In this document: positions 34,580-45,909 of the stretch, in pieces
How positions within the stretch are numbered: position 1 is the first letter of the stretch
Layout of the letters: every line of letters starts with the position of its first letter
From: Maratus speciosus
Lineage: Eukaryota > Arthropoda > Arachnida > Araneae > Salticidae
NCBI GenBank assembly: GCA_963932465.1
Contig: OZ010792.1
Location: 2,790,001-2,854,000 of the forward strand
DNA length: 64,000 nt
Direction: 5' to 3'
The notes under the pieces: generated by a model
Told to the model about the DNA's origin: nothing
The model's input: only the letters and a program-made list of their open reading frames with translations
Database searches by the model: none
Translations under genes and position numbers: made by a program

Positions 34580-36100
34580 CTTGGAAAATGTTTCATAATC
34601 TATGTTGTACGTATGATTTTCCGTTCTTGTTAAGCTTAGCTTAATTTCAGTTTATTACGTTGTGTGAGTGCATTCTATACATTATATACAGGGCTGCACA
34701 AAAGAATTTGCATCGATACGTCTATTTGTACGATTTGTTTAAAGTATGCTTGAACTGAGTTATATGCATTCTCCAGCTGAACTGCATTTGAACAATAAAT
34801 TCCTATACAGGGCTGTACAAATGAAATTAGACGAATTGCTACCTATGGAGAGTGATTTTTGGAAAGGCTCTTTTATTTATGTTATGTGTCATATAGTTGG
34901 ATTAAACTTCAGCATTGTGTGGTTGTGGTGTCTATAAAAATCTATAGATCAATTTATTCAGAGATGCACAAAACAATACAAATACATTAGAATCTACAGA
35001 CGGAAATTCCAGAAAGTGAATTGTCATCTGTATTACGGATTTATCAGCTGAATTAAATTTTACCATACTGTGTCGTACAGTAGCGCCAACTTTTCAAAAA
35101 TATTGGGTGAGGTCAAAAGATTTTCAGTAAAATAACACATATAATTTTTTCCCCTTAGTGTGTATGTGTGCAGAGAGAGAGGGGGGAGGAGCAAATGACT
35201 AAAGGTGATAATTCGAAATTAAATTATGTTTTTTCTAAGCAAATTTTTAAATTATTATAATTGAATTATAATTTTATAAATAATTTTATTAAATTTTATT
35301 ATTATAAAGACATAAATATTTATTTTAAATAACATTGGAACTGCCAACTATTGAAAATGCAAATAACTAAATGTCAAGAAAAGCTTACATTTTAGTCACC
35401 TAAGGGATTTATCAATTCATGACATCAAAACTCATGGCAAAATAGGCAGGAATTCTTTTTCGTGCGACAGTTAACTATACATCCGCTGAAGGGGTTTTTC
35501 AGTGCTCCTGTAAGTCTAATGGATGTCCTTAGTCTTTTCCGAACAAAACTATTCTGAGAACGTTAATAAAACCAAATTTCATTTCAGCGAATTAAAAATT
35601 TAAATTAAGAATTAAATCATTTGAAATTAGGTTGAAGGAGAGATCCAATTATCAGTGTTGAATTCAGACATTTTTCTCCGGGAGGGATTTCTTGGGCTCC
35701 GGGGGGGGGGGACATTATAGACTTCCGGTGGGGAGGGAAGGAAATTGCATTTTTTGACCATTGAAAACACAATATCTCAAATCTTCCGGGGGGTCATCAC
35801 ATTGCTCCGGTGGGAATGTCCCCCCTCGGGCCACCCCCCTGAATTCAACACAGCCAATTATTGGATGAGCTTGCGCCCCATGGGCCCATATAAGTTGGCG
35901 CCACAGGCGTAGTGTGTATAAAAATCTGTAGGGCCTATACAGGGCTGCACAAATAAATTTGAATACCTTAACGTCTATGGGCAGTAATTTCTCAAATAAG
36001 CTCTATAAGGTCTGTGTTTTCTTCATTCATTGTAACAAAAGATAAAGTTTTGTTAGAATACTCTGGAAATCTTGGAAAGTGTTTCATAATCTATAGGTGA
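34580..36100 (-). mobile_element. Family G repeats, minus strand
   Basis: Three copies of the core phrase TACAGGGCTG-ACAAA are present near 34688, 34805 and 35938, the reverse complement of the TTTGTGCAGCCCTGTA of other copies. The family 5' repeat ATAGATTATGAAACACTTTCC is seen on the minus strand at about 36077-36097, and a variant at about 34583-34605. At least one copy reads leftward from 36100. Order and boundaries are blurred by a hAT MITE at 35653-35853 and by AT-rich DNA. Confidence 0.5.
35653..35853. mobile_element. 201-bp hAT MITE with perfect TSD
   Basis: The ends are CAGTGTTGAATTCAG and CTGAATTCAACACAG. Both flanks carry the perfect 8-bp duplication CCAATTAT (35645-35652 and 35854-35861). 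The interior is rich in CTCCGGGGGG-type runs and is non-coding. Confidence 0.9.
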
Positions 36101-36119
36101 CGCATGAATTTTTTTTTCT

Positions 36120-36515
36120 TGTTATTTTTCCCTCCTCGGATGATGAACCAGTTGAAGAACGACGTGCCGAGGAATCGGAATGAAGCGATTACTTTCAATT
36201 TCTCAGGTAAAGAGTCGGTGAGTTAATAAAAGGGGCCTCGCTGATGGGGTCCCCCGGAAAATGGGCGCCACGTCGCGAGGGCTGATAGCTAAAGCGCATC
36301 GGCGCCGACACTCACCCTCTGAGTAGGGGCCCCTAATCGCTGCAGACGTGGTCCTGTCATAAAAATCCGAAGGAGGTAAAATAAATTCGTGTCTGCCAAA
36401 AGTGCTGCCATAATCGCATTATCAGTCGGATGATATGACAGGATATGCTACACATCTACAGTTGGGCGCCATTGATGGCCACGATGTTGTGAGTAAATTT
36501 CACTGAACCAGGGCC
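36120..36515 (+). other. GC-rich island of unknown nature
   Basis: This block is clearly more GC-rich than its surroundings. It starts after a long pyrimidine stretch, and an open frame reads SSDDEPVEERRAEESE before a TGA at about 36180-36182. Further on are splice-donor-like sequences (CTCAGGTAAAG near 36206, TCGGTGAGT near 36214). The rest (GGCGCCACGTCGCGAGG, CATCGGCGCCGACACTC) has no frame. It could be a retrotransposon 3' region or the last piece of a host exon. I cannot decide. Confidence 0.35.
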
Positions 36516-36519
36516 TTAA

Positions 36520-36953
36520 GGGGTCTGGTCACTCAGCTTCCGATTTCCCCTCACTCATGTAAAGTGTGTGGGCATTGGATGCATTCGTCTATTTAAAATA
36601 TCTCCTCAAGAAATTAATACTTTTAACTTCTATTTTTTGTGTACACTTCCTAAATGATGTCTCTTTTTTCTCTTAGTTCTCAAAACATTTCTAAAGTATA
36701 TTTTATAGGAAGGGTTAAAATCTTACTCACACTTCGCCCGCTTTTAACACATAAAATATTAAATTCAGCCTAGATTTTAGAAATAGTTTGAAAACTAAGA
36801 AAAAAAAAGGAGGCATCCTTTAAGAAGAGTACACGGAAAAAAGATGTTAAAAATATCAATTTCCCGAGAAGATATTTTAAATAGACGAATGCATCAAAAG
36901 TCCATAGACTTAACATGACGGAGGAGAATTCCGAAGCTGAATGACCAGCCCCC
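36520..36953. mobile_element. TTAA-flanked palindromic MITE (piggyBac-like)
   Basis: TTAA lies on both sides (36516-36519, 36954-36957). The two halves are near-perfect reverse complements over about 200 bp each. GGGTCTGGTCACTCAGCTTC on the left pairs with GAAGCTGAATGACCAGCCCC on the right, and GATGCATTCGTCTATTTAAA pairs with TTTAAATAGACGAATGCATC. TTAA duplication is typical of piggyBac-type insertion. No coding region is present. Confidence 0.85.
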
Positions 36954-36957
36954 TTAA

Positions 36958-37262
36958 CAGTTTTTAATCTAGTCTTTCTATTCAAAATTTATTCATTTTA
37001 ATTGGACTGGTAAAAGAAAATAGGTTCTAAAAATGAGCTTTGATTCAAAATGTTTTAAAAAATGTAAATTATGTTGGACTAAGACTTTTTTTTTTTATAT
37101 CATATGCTGCTCTGTTGGATAATTAATAAAAAAAAGTAGTCCATTTAAAAAAGCCGTCTAAGTTTTAAAGCTTTATTTTATTTAATATTACTTGTTAATT
37201 TATTAAAATACATTTTTCTTAAGGGGACTCTTCACTCACTTGAAAACACCCGTTCGCTCATG
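36958..37262. other. AT-rich spacer
   Basis: No gene or element end is seen. The last eight bases, CGCTCATG, are the left target duplication of the hAT that follows. Confidence 0.5.
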
Positions 37263-37324
37263 CAGGAGTGTAAATCCTGGGGGGTGGGTGGGGGGGGGTA
37301 GGGAAGGTGCAACACACACCCCCT

Positions 37325-37520
37325 ACAAAAAAATCAGTCGGGAAATTTCCCGTTCGATCAGAAAAAGCAAGTTTAGTCGGAAAAAATGGCATTAACCTAT
37401 AAAAACTTATAAATTGGAGAAATTAAAAAAATCAGTCGGAAAAATTCCCGTTCGATCGGAAAAAAGTAAGTTTAGTCGAAAAAAAATGGCATTAACGTAT
37501 AAAAACTTATGAATTGGAGA
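37325..37520. repeat. Tandem duplication, two units of about 105 bp
   Basis: The phrases AAATCAGTCGG, TTCCCGTTCGATC, AGTTTAGTCG and AATGGCATTAAC occur twice in the same order near 37330 and 37428, inside the left arm of the hAT. A further 49606-49662 stretch on the right arm carries related GTCGGAAAT sequence in inverted sense. A poly-T tract follows at about 37982-38011. Confidence 0.75.
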
Positions 37521-37979
37521 AATGTTTTTGTAGTTTTTAATTAGTAAATAAGAAAAACAAGTTAGAGCGAAGAAAACCTATAAAATTTTATTCTTAGTCG
37601 GATTTTTTTCCCTTGTAGTTTTTAATTAGAAATTTAGAAAAAAAAATTTAGAACCAAGAAAACCTATATAAATTTATACTTAGTCGGAAATATTAAGGAT
37701 TTTATTTTTGTGATTAAAACTATTCAGAAAAACTTTGACTTGTCAAATATTGTGAACTCGAAAACCTCGACATGAAGAAACAAAATAGTTATATACATAT
37801 TCCAGCAATGTTAATATTATTTGTAACCTTGATATTTTGATCGAAAACTTTGATATTCCGAACTTTTTTCTGTTCCCTTTGACTTCGAGATATCGAGATC
37901 CAGCTATATTTATTTATAGTCGGAAAGTTTTTAGTTTAGTCTGGAAATTTTAAGACATACTGACTGAAGTGAAGAAACT

Positions 37980-38014
<35 letters not shown>

Positions 38015-38596
38015 CAAACTTTAAATTTAGTTAGAAACGTGTATCATGGAATTTAGGTGATATCCAATGAAAATTCAAAGTAGAAAGGGAGTGTTAAATA
38101 TCTTACGAAATTATTAAATTTTATAGATGAAATTCACAAGATAATTATGACTTCGCGTATCGTATAGAGATAGTCAGATAATTTTAAAGCGCTGATGTCG
38201 ATTCTTTTCGAATTATTAATAAATTTATCTAAAAATTAGGGGAGAAAGTCTATGATTAATATGTATAGGAAAATGCGGATTGGAATCAAAAACTGCTTTG
38301 TTACATCATAGCGATATATCTTGTTACTAAACGTACAAAATTTGATTAACTTTTATTGAAGTAGTAAGAAATGGATATAAGTTTTGTTCATTCGATCATT
38401 TTCAATCTTTTAAATTTTGACATTTTTTATGTTGTAGACGTACATCGTACACTGGTAACAAGATTCCTTATCCTTAATTCAGAATTTGAATTTCTATCCG
38501 GAGTGGAGTCTATGTGAATAAATATGCCATACACAGAAAAAATAAAATGCATTTTGACATTTGAAGTCCACCGAAGTGGGATGCTTTGGGGCCTAT

Positions 38597-39228
38597 TAGT
38601 CCAATCAAATAGACCCATTTTGGGGCAGTTTGCAACAATAAATGCTACAGAGATGAAAATTGGTACAGTTGCTCCTTGATACCTACTAATGACTAGGTAA
38701 AAAGTCCTGATGGATAGGAAGTGAGCGGGCGGAGGGAGGAGCAAATATATGCCTCCCCCCTCTTTTTTTTTAGTTTTTTGAAAATATCTCAGAAACTAGG
38801 GTTTTCTTTAAAAAATTATTCCAGTATAAATTAAAGAGCATAAAATTCTCTACAAAGGATGTGTATACGCAGTGGAACCTCGGTTATCTGTCAGTCACGG
38901 GACCGGAGCCTTTAGTCCAATCAAATAAGCCCGTTTTGGAGCAGTTTGCCATAATAAATGCTACAGAGAGAAAAATTGGAACAATTGCTCGTTGATACCT
39001 ACTAATGACTAGGTAAAAAGTTCTGATGGATAGGAAGTGAGCGGGGGTGGGGGAATAAGTCCCTCCCCCCTTTTTTTAGTTTTTTGAAAATATCTCAAAC
39101 TATGGGTTTTCTTAAATAAAATACTCTGGCAGAAATTAAAGAGCATAAAATTCTCTACAAATGATATGTATACGCAGTGGAACCTCGGTTATTCGTCTGT
39201 CACAGGACCGGAGCCTTGACGGATTTTC
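38597..39228. repeat. Left TIR, present as two tandem copies
   Basis: The second copy (38913-39228) repeats the first (38597-38912) almost throughout. Both begin TAGTCCAATCAAAT and end ACCGGAGCCTT. Each holds GTATACGCAGTGGAACCTCG, whose CAGTGGAACCTCGGTTAT part resembles the tips of pogo/Tigger elements. The single right TIR is at 48691-49005. Confidence 0.85.
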
Positions 39229-39290
39229 TGCAAAAAAATCATTTTCCTTTCAAATTTATTTACTCAATGTCTAGCGAAATTTGTTAAATA

Positions 39291-40668
39291 TTGTTACTAA
39301 AAAAGAAAACAGAAAACAACTTAACTTCTGAGTACTTACAAACATGCTACGTTTTGAGCAAGTTTGTGTTGGGAGTGACTGCAACTCATGGAATTTGCAT
39401 ATCTCTCAAAGAATTTAGTAGTGTTTTGTTTGCCGATAGTAAGCAACACGTAGATTTTCGAAAATCCACCCAAGCTAGAGATGTCGCAGATGTTGAGAAG
39501 CTCTCTTCGTGGTTTGAAAATCACCCACCATTCCCGATGACAGCAGACATCATGTCTATAGCTAAAGGTGTCGTAGGGGATGCAACTCTTAACTGCTATG
39601 AGGCTATAAACATTGAAAAACCGGCAACGGTGAAAGTGTTTGGGAAATGTTTTTCCGATGTAAAGTTGTCACGTAAGGACCAGGCCCTCTTTCTGGCCAT
39701 CATGAACTGTTCTATTAAAATTCATGAGGATATAGTTCCAGTCAACCCTTTGGTAATCTTTCAACGGATCTCCACAGCTAAACAACATGATGAAGATTTA
39801 AAAAAATATTTAAAATTTGAGTTGGCTTTTTTTCCGCCAGCCTTTTTGACGAAGGAGACATTGCGTAAGACGAAGAAAGCAGTCCTCTATGATTTTTTTC
39901 AAATCATTGCAACAGAATATGGACTGTGATATTGTTGAGGATGGTTGTTTCCTCCTCCACAAAGTCCCGTGATCAAGAGGTTGCACTTTTAATTCCATTT
40001 GTGAAGGCTACACCAAATATATCTTCACACATTATAAAGGAAAAGCTGTACAGTGGTTTTTAATGGATACTCCGACACTACCAATAGCACTAAATCAGCA
40101 GAACAAAACAGAAGATGTGCATTGAAGAAGTCTGTCGATATTAATTTCAACAAAGACACAGAGGTTACCGTTAAGCAAGAAAACTTTCTTTCAAATGAAA
40201 AGAACAAATCAAGATTAATTGCTATGCTTTCATCCAAATTGAAGGACAATGGAATATCTTGTCGGGAGAGTACTGGCGATGCAGATACACTAATCATAAC
40301 AACATCCATTGAAAAATCTTCTTCCAGTGACAGAGTGGCAATTGTTGGTAAGGATGTTGATCTTCTTGTCTCTCCTTATCGCCCTAACTCCACTCGAACG
40401 AGAAATGTTTTTCGTTAAGCCGAGCAGTGGAAAAATTGAAAGAAAGATTTTTTTCCTCACAGCAGTTAGTTAAAGAAACGAGACTGAAAGACGCTATTCT
40501 AGTCCTTCATGCATTCACTGGATGTGATACGACGTCTGCAGCGTTCAAAAAAGGAAAAATCAAACTTTTCAAACTGTTTCAGCAATGTGAAGATGTACAC
40601 AAAATGGCCAATGTGTTCAATAACAGAGAATCCGCCCATGATGCTGTTGCAGAAGCAGGAAACCAACT
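39291..40668 (+). pseudogene. PIN/FEN-like nuclease gene, 5' part
   Basis: The frame from 39291 runs 212 residues and ends at 39929. Homologous sequence continues in shifted frames: EDGCFLLHKV (about 39936), VVFNGYSDTTNSTKSAEQ (about 40049), then a frame to about 40370 with GDADTLIITT and VAIVGKDVDLLV, and after another shift LTPLERE and LVLHAFTGCDTTSA (about 40501-40540). The spacing D-A-D-T-L-I, GKDVDLLV and GCDTTSA resembles acidic active-site motifs of PIN/FEN-type 5' nucleases. Proteins like this occur in many copies in invertebrate genomes as uncharacterised proteins, as I recall. At least three frame breaks make it a pseudogene. It stops at the LTR element inserted after CAACT at 40664-40668. 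Confidence 0.75.
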
Positions 40669-42382
40669 TGCTGGCAAGTTCTAGACAACTATTAAAAATT
40701 AGGTTAATGAATATCTTAATTTATCTATAAATTCCCTAGCACAAGCTAACAAGAGTGTTGGGCGCACCCTTTTCTCCGAACTTATTTGATCCAAAAGAAA
40801 ATCTATCTTATAGGGGCCTCTAATTATAGAGGACCTGGTGATCGTAAAGCCTAGTTAGTTAATAGATAACCTACGGTCATTTACCTAAAAGGTTATCTTG
40901 AATAAATAAGACAATGCGTTGTGAAATGTTTAGAAGATAACTAACCTATGGCCAATTGGTTTGAAGGGAAATATATAATAAAATCAAAACCACTAAATAT
41001 AACTCCCCAATTTTCAGACAAACCAACCCTACAAGATAAATTTAATTATGGCTTTTTCATATATGGTCTAATAATAATATTAAGCAGTCAGGTAATTTCT
41101 AAATACGTAAAATAAGTAATTAGCAAGATTTTTAACAAATAATAACAAAGAAGGGAATTAATAATAATAAATCATTTATTTACACCACAGGCAAATTATA
41201 TTAAGTTACAATTAAATAATTCATACTTTTACCATCCAAAATAATAACTCATGAAAAAAAAACACTAATTTGGATATTAATTGAAGTTGACAAGTTCTCC
41301 TGGGCACCCTATTCCCAATTCAAACATTTGGTACACAATAGAAAAGAGAACATCCATAACATCGTACCTTTTTCCCCATTGGGGGTCACAAGATCCTTTT
41401 AGAGTTGTAGACTTGACAGTATATATATATATATCCAAAAGTTCTTTTTTTTTGTTTGTAGAACCACAACACACATATTAGTGTTCCGTAATTTTAGTTT
41501 TATTTACACTAAATTCCACCCAGGTCTGGGCCAAAAGCAAAAATGTTTAAATCATTTTTAAAAAAAAAATTAACACTACTATATTGCTCGTCATAGACAG
41601 AGCAAGTAAACATGGGCAGATCAGCCAAAAGGGCTTGGAAAAAAATAATCACCGCACTCTGGAACTCTTTTTGTACATCTGTATTTTTTTTTCGAGAAAA
41701 AGAAAATCTCTCTTTGTTAAAAATTTGCATGTGCGGCCCTGAGTGGTGGATGCGAATTAACATATTCAGCATAATTAAAATCTCCAACCACTCGCCGCTG
41801 CCTGGACCCGCCTTCGTGTCGGCCAGTGATCAGTGGGTCCCCGGAATGCACAGGGCCTTCCGACCCTCCTACATCCGATATTTCAAACCCCACTTTCTCA
41901 CGAGACCGCGGGCTCCCACACGAAGATCCTGCAGCTGTCCCATAAAACATGAGGTCATAAAAGTCCCTCTTTTGTACCAAAACTGTCCAATTCTTTACTT
42001 TACATCGTAATATCATACATACAGATAGTAACTGGCAATTAAGCTTTCCCCTTAGCAAAACACTTGCCTGGGAAAATACTTAATGCTCTTGGTACCCATC
42101 CTTAATAAAATAATAATAATGTATTAATAAATGCATACATAAAAACAACAATACTGTACATTGAAAAAAAAAACTTGAATTAAAAAATTAATCAATTAGA
42201 TAAAATAATCACTTAGATAAAAAAAACTTGAATTAAAAAATTAATCAATTAGATAAAATAATCACTTAGATAAATATATACATAGATGATATCGACAGTA
42301 AACTTATTCATATATATATATATATCTTTTTCCTTCAAAAAAAATAGTTCTAAATATCCAAAATGTTGAAATCATGCCAACA
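40669..42382 (+). repeat. Left LTR
   Basis: It contains AATAAATAAGACAATGCG (possible polyadenylation signal), a TATATATATATA stretch, and a 50-bp unit (ACTTGAATTAAAAAATTAAT...) duplicated at about 42175-42275. The frames of 92, 113 and 132 residues inside it recur in the right LTR simply because the LTRs are copies; none has a recognised domain. The tip reads TGCTGGCA versus TGTTGGCA in the right LTR. Confidence 0.85.
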
Positions 42383-43333
42383 TTACTTCCCCCCCAACAC
42401 AAAGCACTTGAAAGTCCATGTACAGGAACTATAACATCTTTCAAGTGGACCGATGGATCAAACACCGAAAGCCTCTCCAACGGCTGGACGTTGCAGATCT
42501 GTAAGGCACTGGGGCATCTCCTCTATGCTCCCTGATTCACCTCTTCCGTAGTGTTCAAAACTCTGTGAAGTCCGTGCAGAGATAGGAATGTTCATTATCA
42601 AATACACGCTGATGTTATCTGTATAGTTCATTAAAATATGCCTGTACCCTAAATTGTACATTGTACATAAGATGAATATTCCTTCTTATTCTGTCCACTG
42701 TTTTATGCAGATTTGTATACGGTCCCTAAAGCAGTGTTCCCCATAACCATCACAGCCGCATACTGCATGAGTTCTGTCTCTCTGTGATGAAGGTACAGTC
42801 CCTGAATGTTCCCAAAAATTGTATATATGTGTGCCAATTTAGAAGAGAAAACAAAAAGTTAATCATAAAAGATAAAATCCCAAAATTAGGAACCTAATTA
42901 ATTATGCCAAAGAGTTTAAATACTGATCCACAAAGTTTAGCACACTTTTTTACACAAAGCAAGTATTCAGTTCATGACTACATAAGTACAACATTTAAAT
43001 ATCCATATTAAGAAAGGTTTATAACACACAATGAAACATATTTACCAACATAACTTTTTACACCGAATAATCATTTAACTACCAAACAAGCAAATATATC
43101 AATACATATTCTTACATTTTTCAAATACTTTTTTTACAATTATTTCACTACCTTTATAGTTTACAACACACATATATTTTTAAAACTATGCAACCACAAT
43201 ATCTAAAATTGATTCTCATATAGTAAATTCGATACTTTCATTCAGTAAATTACGTGATTCTCTAAACGTACCCTCTAATTAAAAGTTAACCAAATAACTA
43301 TTAATATTCTCTCAAATATAAGAAACTCAGTCT
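42383..43333. repeat. Left arm of internal inverted repeat
   Basis: The 951 bases from TTACTTCCCCCCCAACAC to AGAAACTCAGTCT are the reverse complement of 44959-45909, nearly without change. One mismatch was noticed near the outer edge (C-run versus CCCTCCC). The identical 67-residue frames at 42458-42661 (minus) and 45631-45834 (plus) follow from this symmetry. Confidence 0.9.
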
Positions 43334-43751
43334 GACTTAAAAAAAAAAACAAAAAAACAAAACAAAACAAAAACAGCACTTCCACCCAGAGAAGGAGATA
43401 GAGATAGTAGAAATTTAAAAACAAAAGAAAGCAGAAAAGAAAAAAAAAACAGTATTTCATATTATTTTGTGACTGAATCCTTTATCTGAAATTACAAATT
43501 ATGAGTGTAAGTATTATCATGTTACTTTATTTTAAATAAATTACTTAAACACTCTTCTTCTATTTATTCTTTTCTTTCATATAAATAAGTGGATTGTTTC
43601 CACTCATTCACCGCTTCACTACTCCCTTTTCCTCAATAGATACTTTAACCACCCTAGCAAACAGTGCAATACAAGCTATCGTAAAATTACAATTTCTAAT
43701 AGCGTCAACAAAAGAGGAGAAAGAGGAAAAAAAAAATATCCACTTTTCCAG

Positions 43752-43912
43752 CTACCCGTTACCTGCCATCGATAACACTTAGAATCGCCCATTATAATGT
43801 ATCGAAACAGGCTGGAAAGTGATAATTCGAAGGTCACCCCTTAATGCCAAGCCAAGTCTAGTACGAGCTGGAGTGGCCCTTAAGAGAGAGACGTGGATAT
43901 TCCGTTTGCAAA
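43752..43912 (+). other. Exon-like island 1
   Basis: It is preceded by CCACTTTTCCAG (acceptor-like) and followed by GTAAGTAAC (donor-like). It is more GC-rich than its neighbours. Every frame holds stops, so it would be untranslated or from a non-coding RNA if it is an exon at all. Confidence 0.35.
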
Positions 43913-44710
43913 GTAAGTAACAATTACTTCTATTAATCCCTGTAATACATGTATTATCTTTACATTACTTCTCCGTATTCCTTAATCTGCACCCTATACA
44001 CCGCCTATGCAACAAAAACAATTTCTTTTCGTACTATTTACTATAATAATTAACTATAATACAAGTGTTTGTAATGCAAATACGAAAGCCTAGTAGCCAT
44101 TTTGCTGCATCAATGACATTCCACGAAACCAGTTTCACTTCCTCCCGTACGGAACTGTAGCCTGTTTTTTTTACAAACAGCATCTGATATCCTTATTTGA
44201 TTACTGTCTCCCCTATAAATGTTAGTTCCATTTAGACCTATGAAAAGTGCTAAGAAAAACTCGATATACTTTCTTAAAATATAACATCCAAAAATGTTAT
44301 TCCTGTTCATTGGAATCCCTCACTTTTACTGACACCTGTATAAGACGAAACTTAATTCGTAACTAATAAAGTTGAACCGCGCCTTCGAATTTACAGTATA
44401 TTGCAGAATAAACGGGTTCTGTGTACTTTATATTAAAATATCCTAAACAATTAATTTTGTATTCACCCCGAGAGAAAAAAAAAGAAAACAAGGAAAAAAA
44501 AATTATCAATAATAACTCCACGAATACTCTTATCTAAAATATATAAATATCGTTTTCAACTGATACTCTTAAAATTGAATTAAAACCACGAATGCTTTTT
44601 CCTTCTTTCTTTCTTTCTTTTTTTATTTTTTTTTTTGTTGTTGTATGTGGAAACCCTTATTTTTTTAAATACAATACCCTAATACCTGCACCCAATCTAT
44701 ATTTTTACAG

Positions 44711-44837
44711 GGGAACCCTGAAGAAAGACATGATCCTCTTCCACACAATGCCGGCCGGCTAAAAATAAATCTCCGCCTGCAGAGAATATCAATGCCTGGA
44801 AGCTGATCAGCCCCCTTTCTGCTCTCCACACAAAAAT
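44711..44837 (+). other. Exon-like island 2
   Basis: It is preceded by CTATATTTTTACAG and followed by GTAAGTAAAA. The GC-rich content (ATGCCGGCCGGC, CTCCGCCTGCAGAG) contrasts with its surroundings. Stops occur in each frame. Confidence 0.35.
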
Positions 44838-44906
44838 GTAAGTAAAAATTAATTTAAATAATGATTTAATTATTATTCCACAAGAGAAAACAAAAGTTAT
44901 AAATAG

Positions 44907-44955
<49 letters not shown>

Positions 44956-44958
44956 CTG

Positions 44959-45909
44959 AGACTGAGTTTCTTATATTTGAGAGAATATTAATAGTTATTT
45001 GGTTAACTTTTAATTAGAGGGTACGTTTAGAGAATCACGTAATTTACTGAATGAAAGTATCGAATTTACTATATGAGAATCAATTTTAGATATTGTGGTT
45101 GCATAGTTTTAAAAATATATGTGTGTTGTAAACTATAAAGGTAGTGAAATAATTGTAAAAAAAGTATTTGAAAAATGTAAGAATATGTATTGATATATTT
45201 GCTTGTTTGGTAGTTAAATGATTATTCGGTGTAAAAAGTTATGTTGGTAAATATGTTTCATTGTGTGTTATAAACCTTTCTTAATATGGATATTTAAATG
45301 TTGTACTTATGTAGTCATGAACTGAATACTTGCTTTGTGTAAAAAAGTGTGCTAAACTTTGTGGATCAGTATTTAAACTCTTTGGCATAATTAATTAGGT
45401 TCCTAATTTTGGGATTTTATCTTTTATGATTAACTTTTTGTTTTCTCTTCTAAATTGGCACACATATATACAATTTTTGGGAACATTCAGGGACTGTACC
45501 TTCATCACAGAGAGACAGAACTCATGCAGTATGCGGCTGTGATGGTTATGGGGAACACTGCTTTAGGGACCGTATACAAATCTGCATAAAACAGTGGACA
45601 GAATAAGAAGGAATATTCATCTTATGTACAATGTACAATTTAGGGTACAGGCATATTTTAATGAACTATACAGATAACATCAGCGTGTATTTGATAATGA
45701 ACATTCCTATCTCTGCACGGACTTCACAGAGTTTTGAACACTACGGAAGAGGTGAATCAGGGAGCATAGAGGAGATGCCCCAGTGCCTTACAGATCTGCA
45801 ACGTCCAGCCGTTGGAGAGGCTTTCGGTGTTTGATCCATCGGTCCACTTGAAAGATGTTATAGTTCCTGTACATGGACTTTCAAGTGCTTTGTGTTGGGA
45901 GGGAAGTAA
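44959..45909. repeat. Right arm of internal inverted repeat
   Basis: This is the mirror copy of 42383-43333. It ends with GTTGGGAGGGAAGTAA directly before the right LTR, the position of a polypurine tract in an LTR element. This arm is probably the original 3' internal end and the left arm the inverted copy; that polarity is inferred. Confidence 0.9.

Larger units (their letters stand above)
43334..44958. other. Unique spacer between the inverted arms
   Basis: It is 1,625 bp, bounded by an A-rich stretch (from about 43339) and a long poly-T (about 44911-44952). It has no transposon protein. It contains two islands bounded by splice-site-like sequences on the plus strand, at 43752-43912 and 44711-44837. 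All three frames of each island contain stops, so they are not simple coding exons. The (TTTC)n stretch at about 44602-44621 is a microsatellite. Confidence 0.6.

Noticed and set aside
41612..42010. 132-residue frame present twice (also 46853-47251)
   Set aside because: It lies inside the two LTRs, so identity only reflects the LTR copies. There is no known domain and an overlapping 113-residue frame lies on the other strand.
42458..45834. Identical 67-residue frames on opposite strands at 42458-42661 and 45631-45834
   Set aside because: They are the two arms of the internal inverted repeat; sequence symmetry, not selection, explains the match.
42383..45909. DIRS-type element because of inverted repeats
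   Set aside because: Direct TG...CA LTRs and a 5-bp target duplication fit an LTR element; DIRS elements lack target duplications and carry a tyrosine recombinase, none of which is seen.
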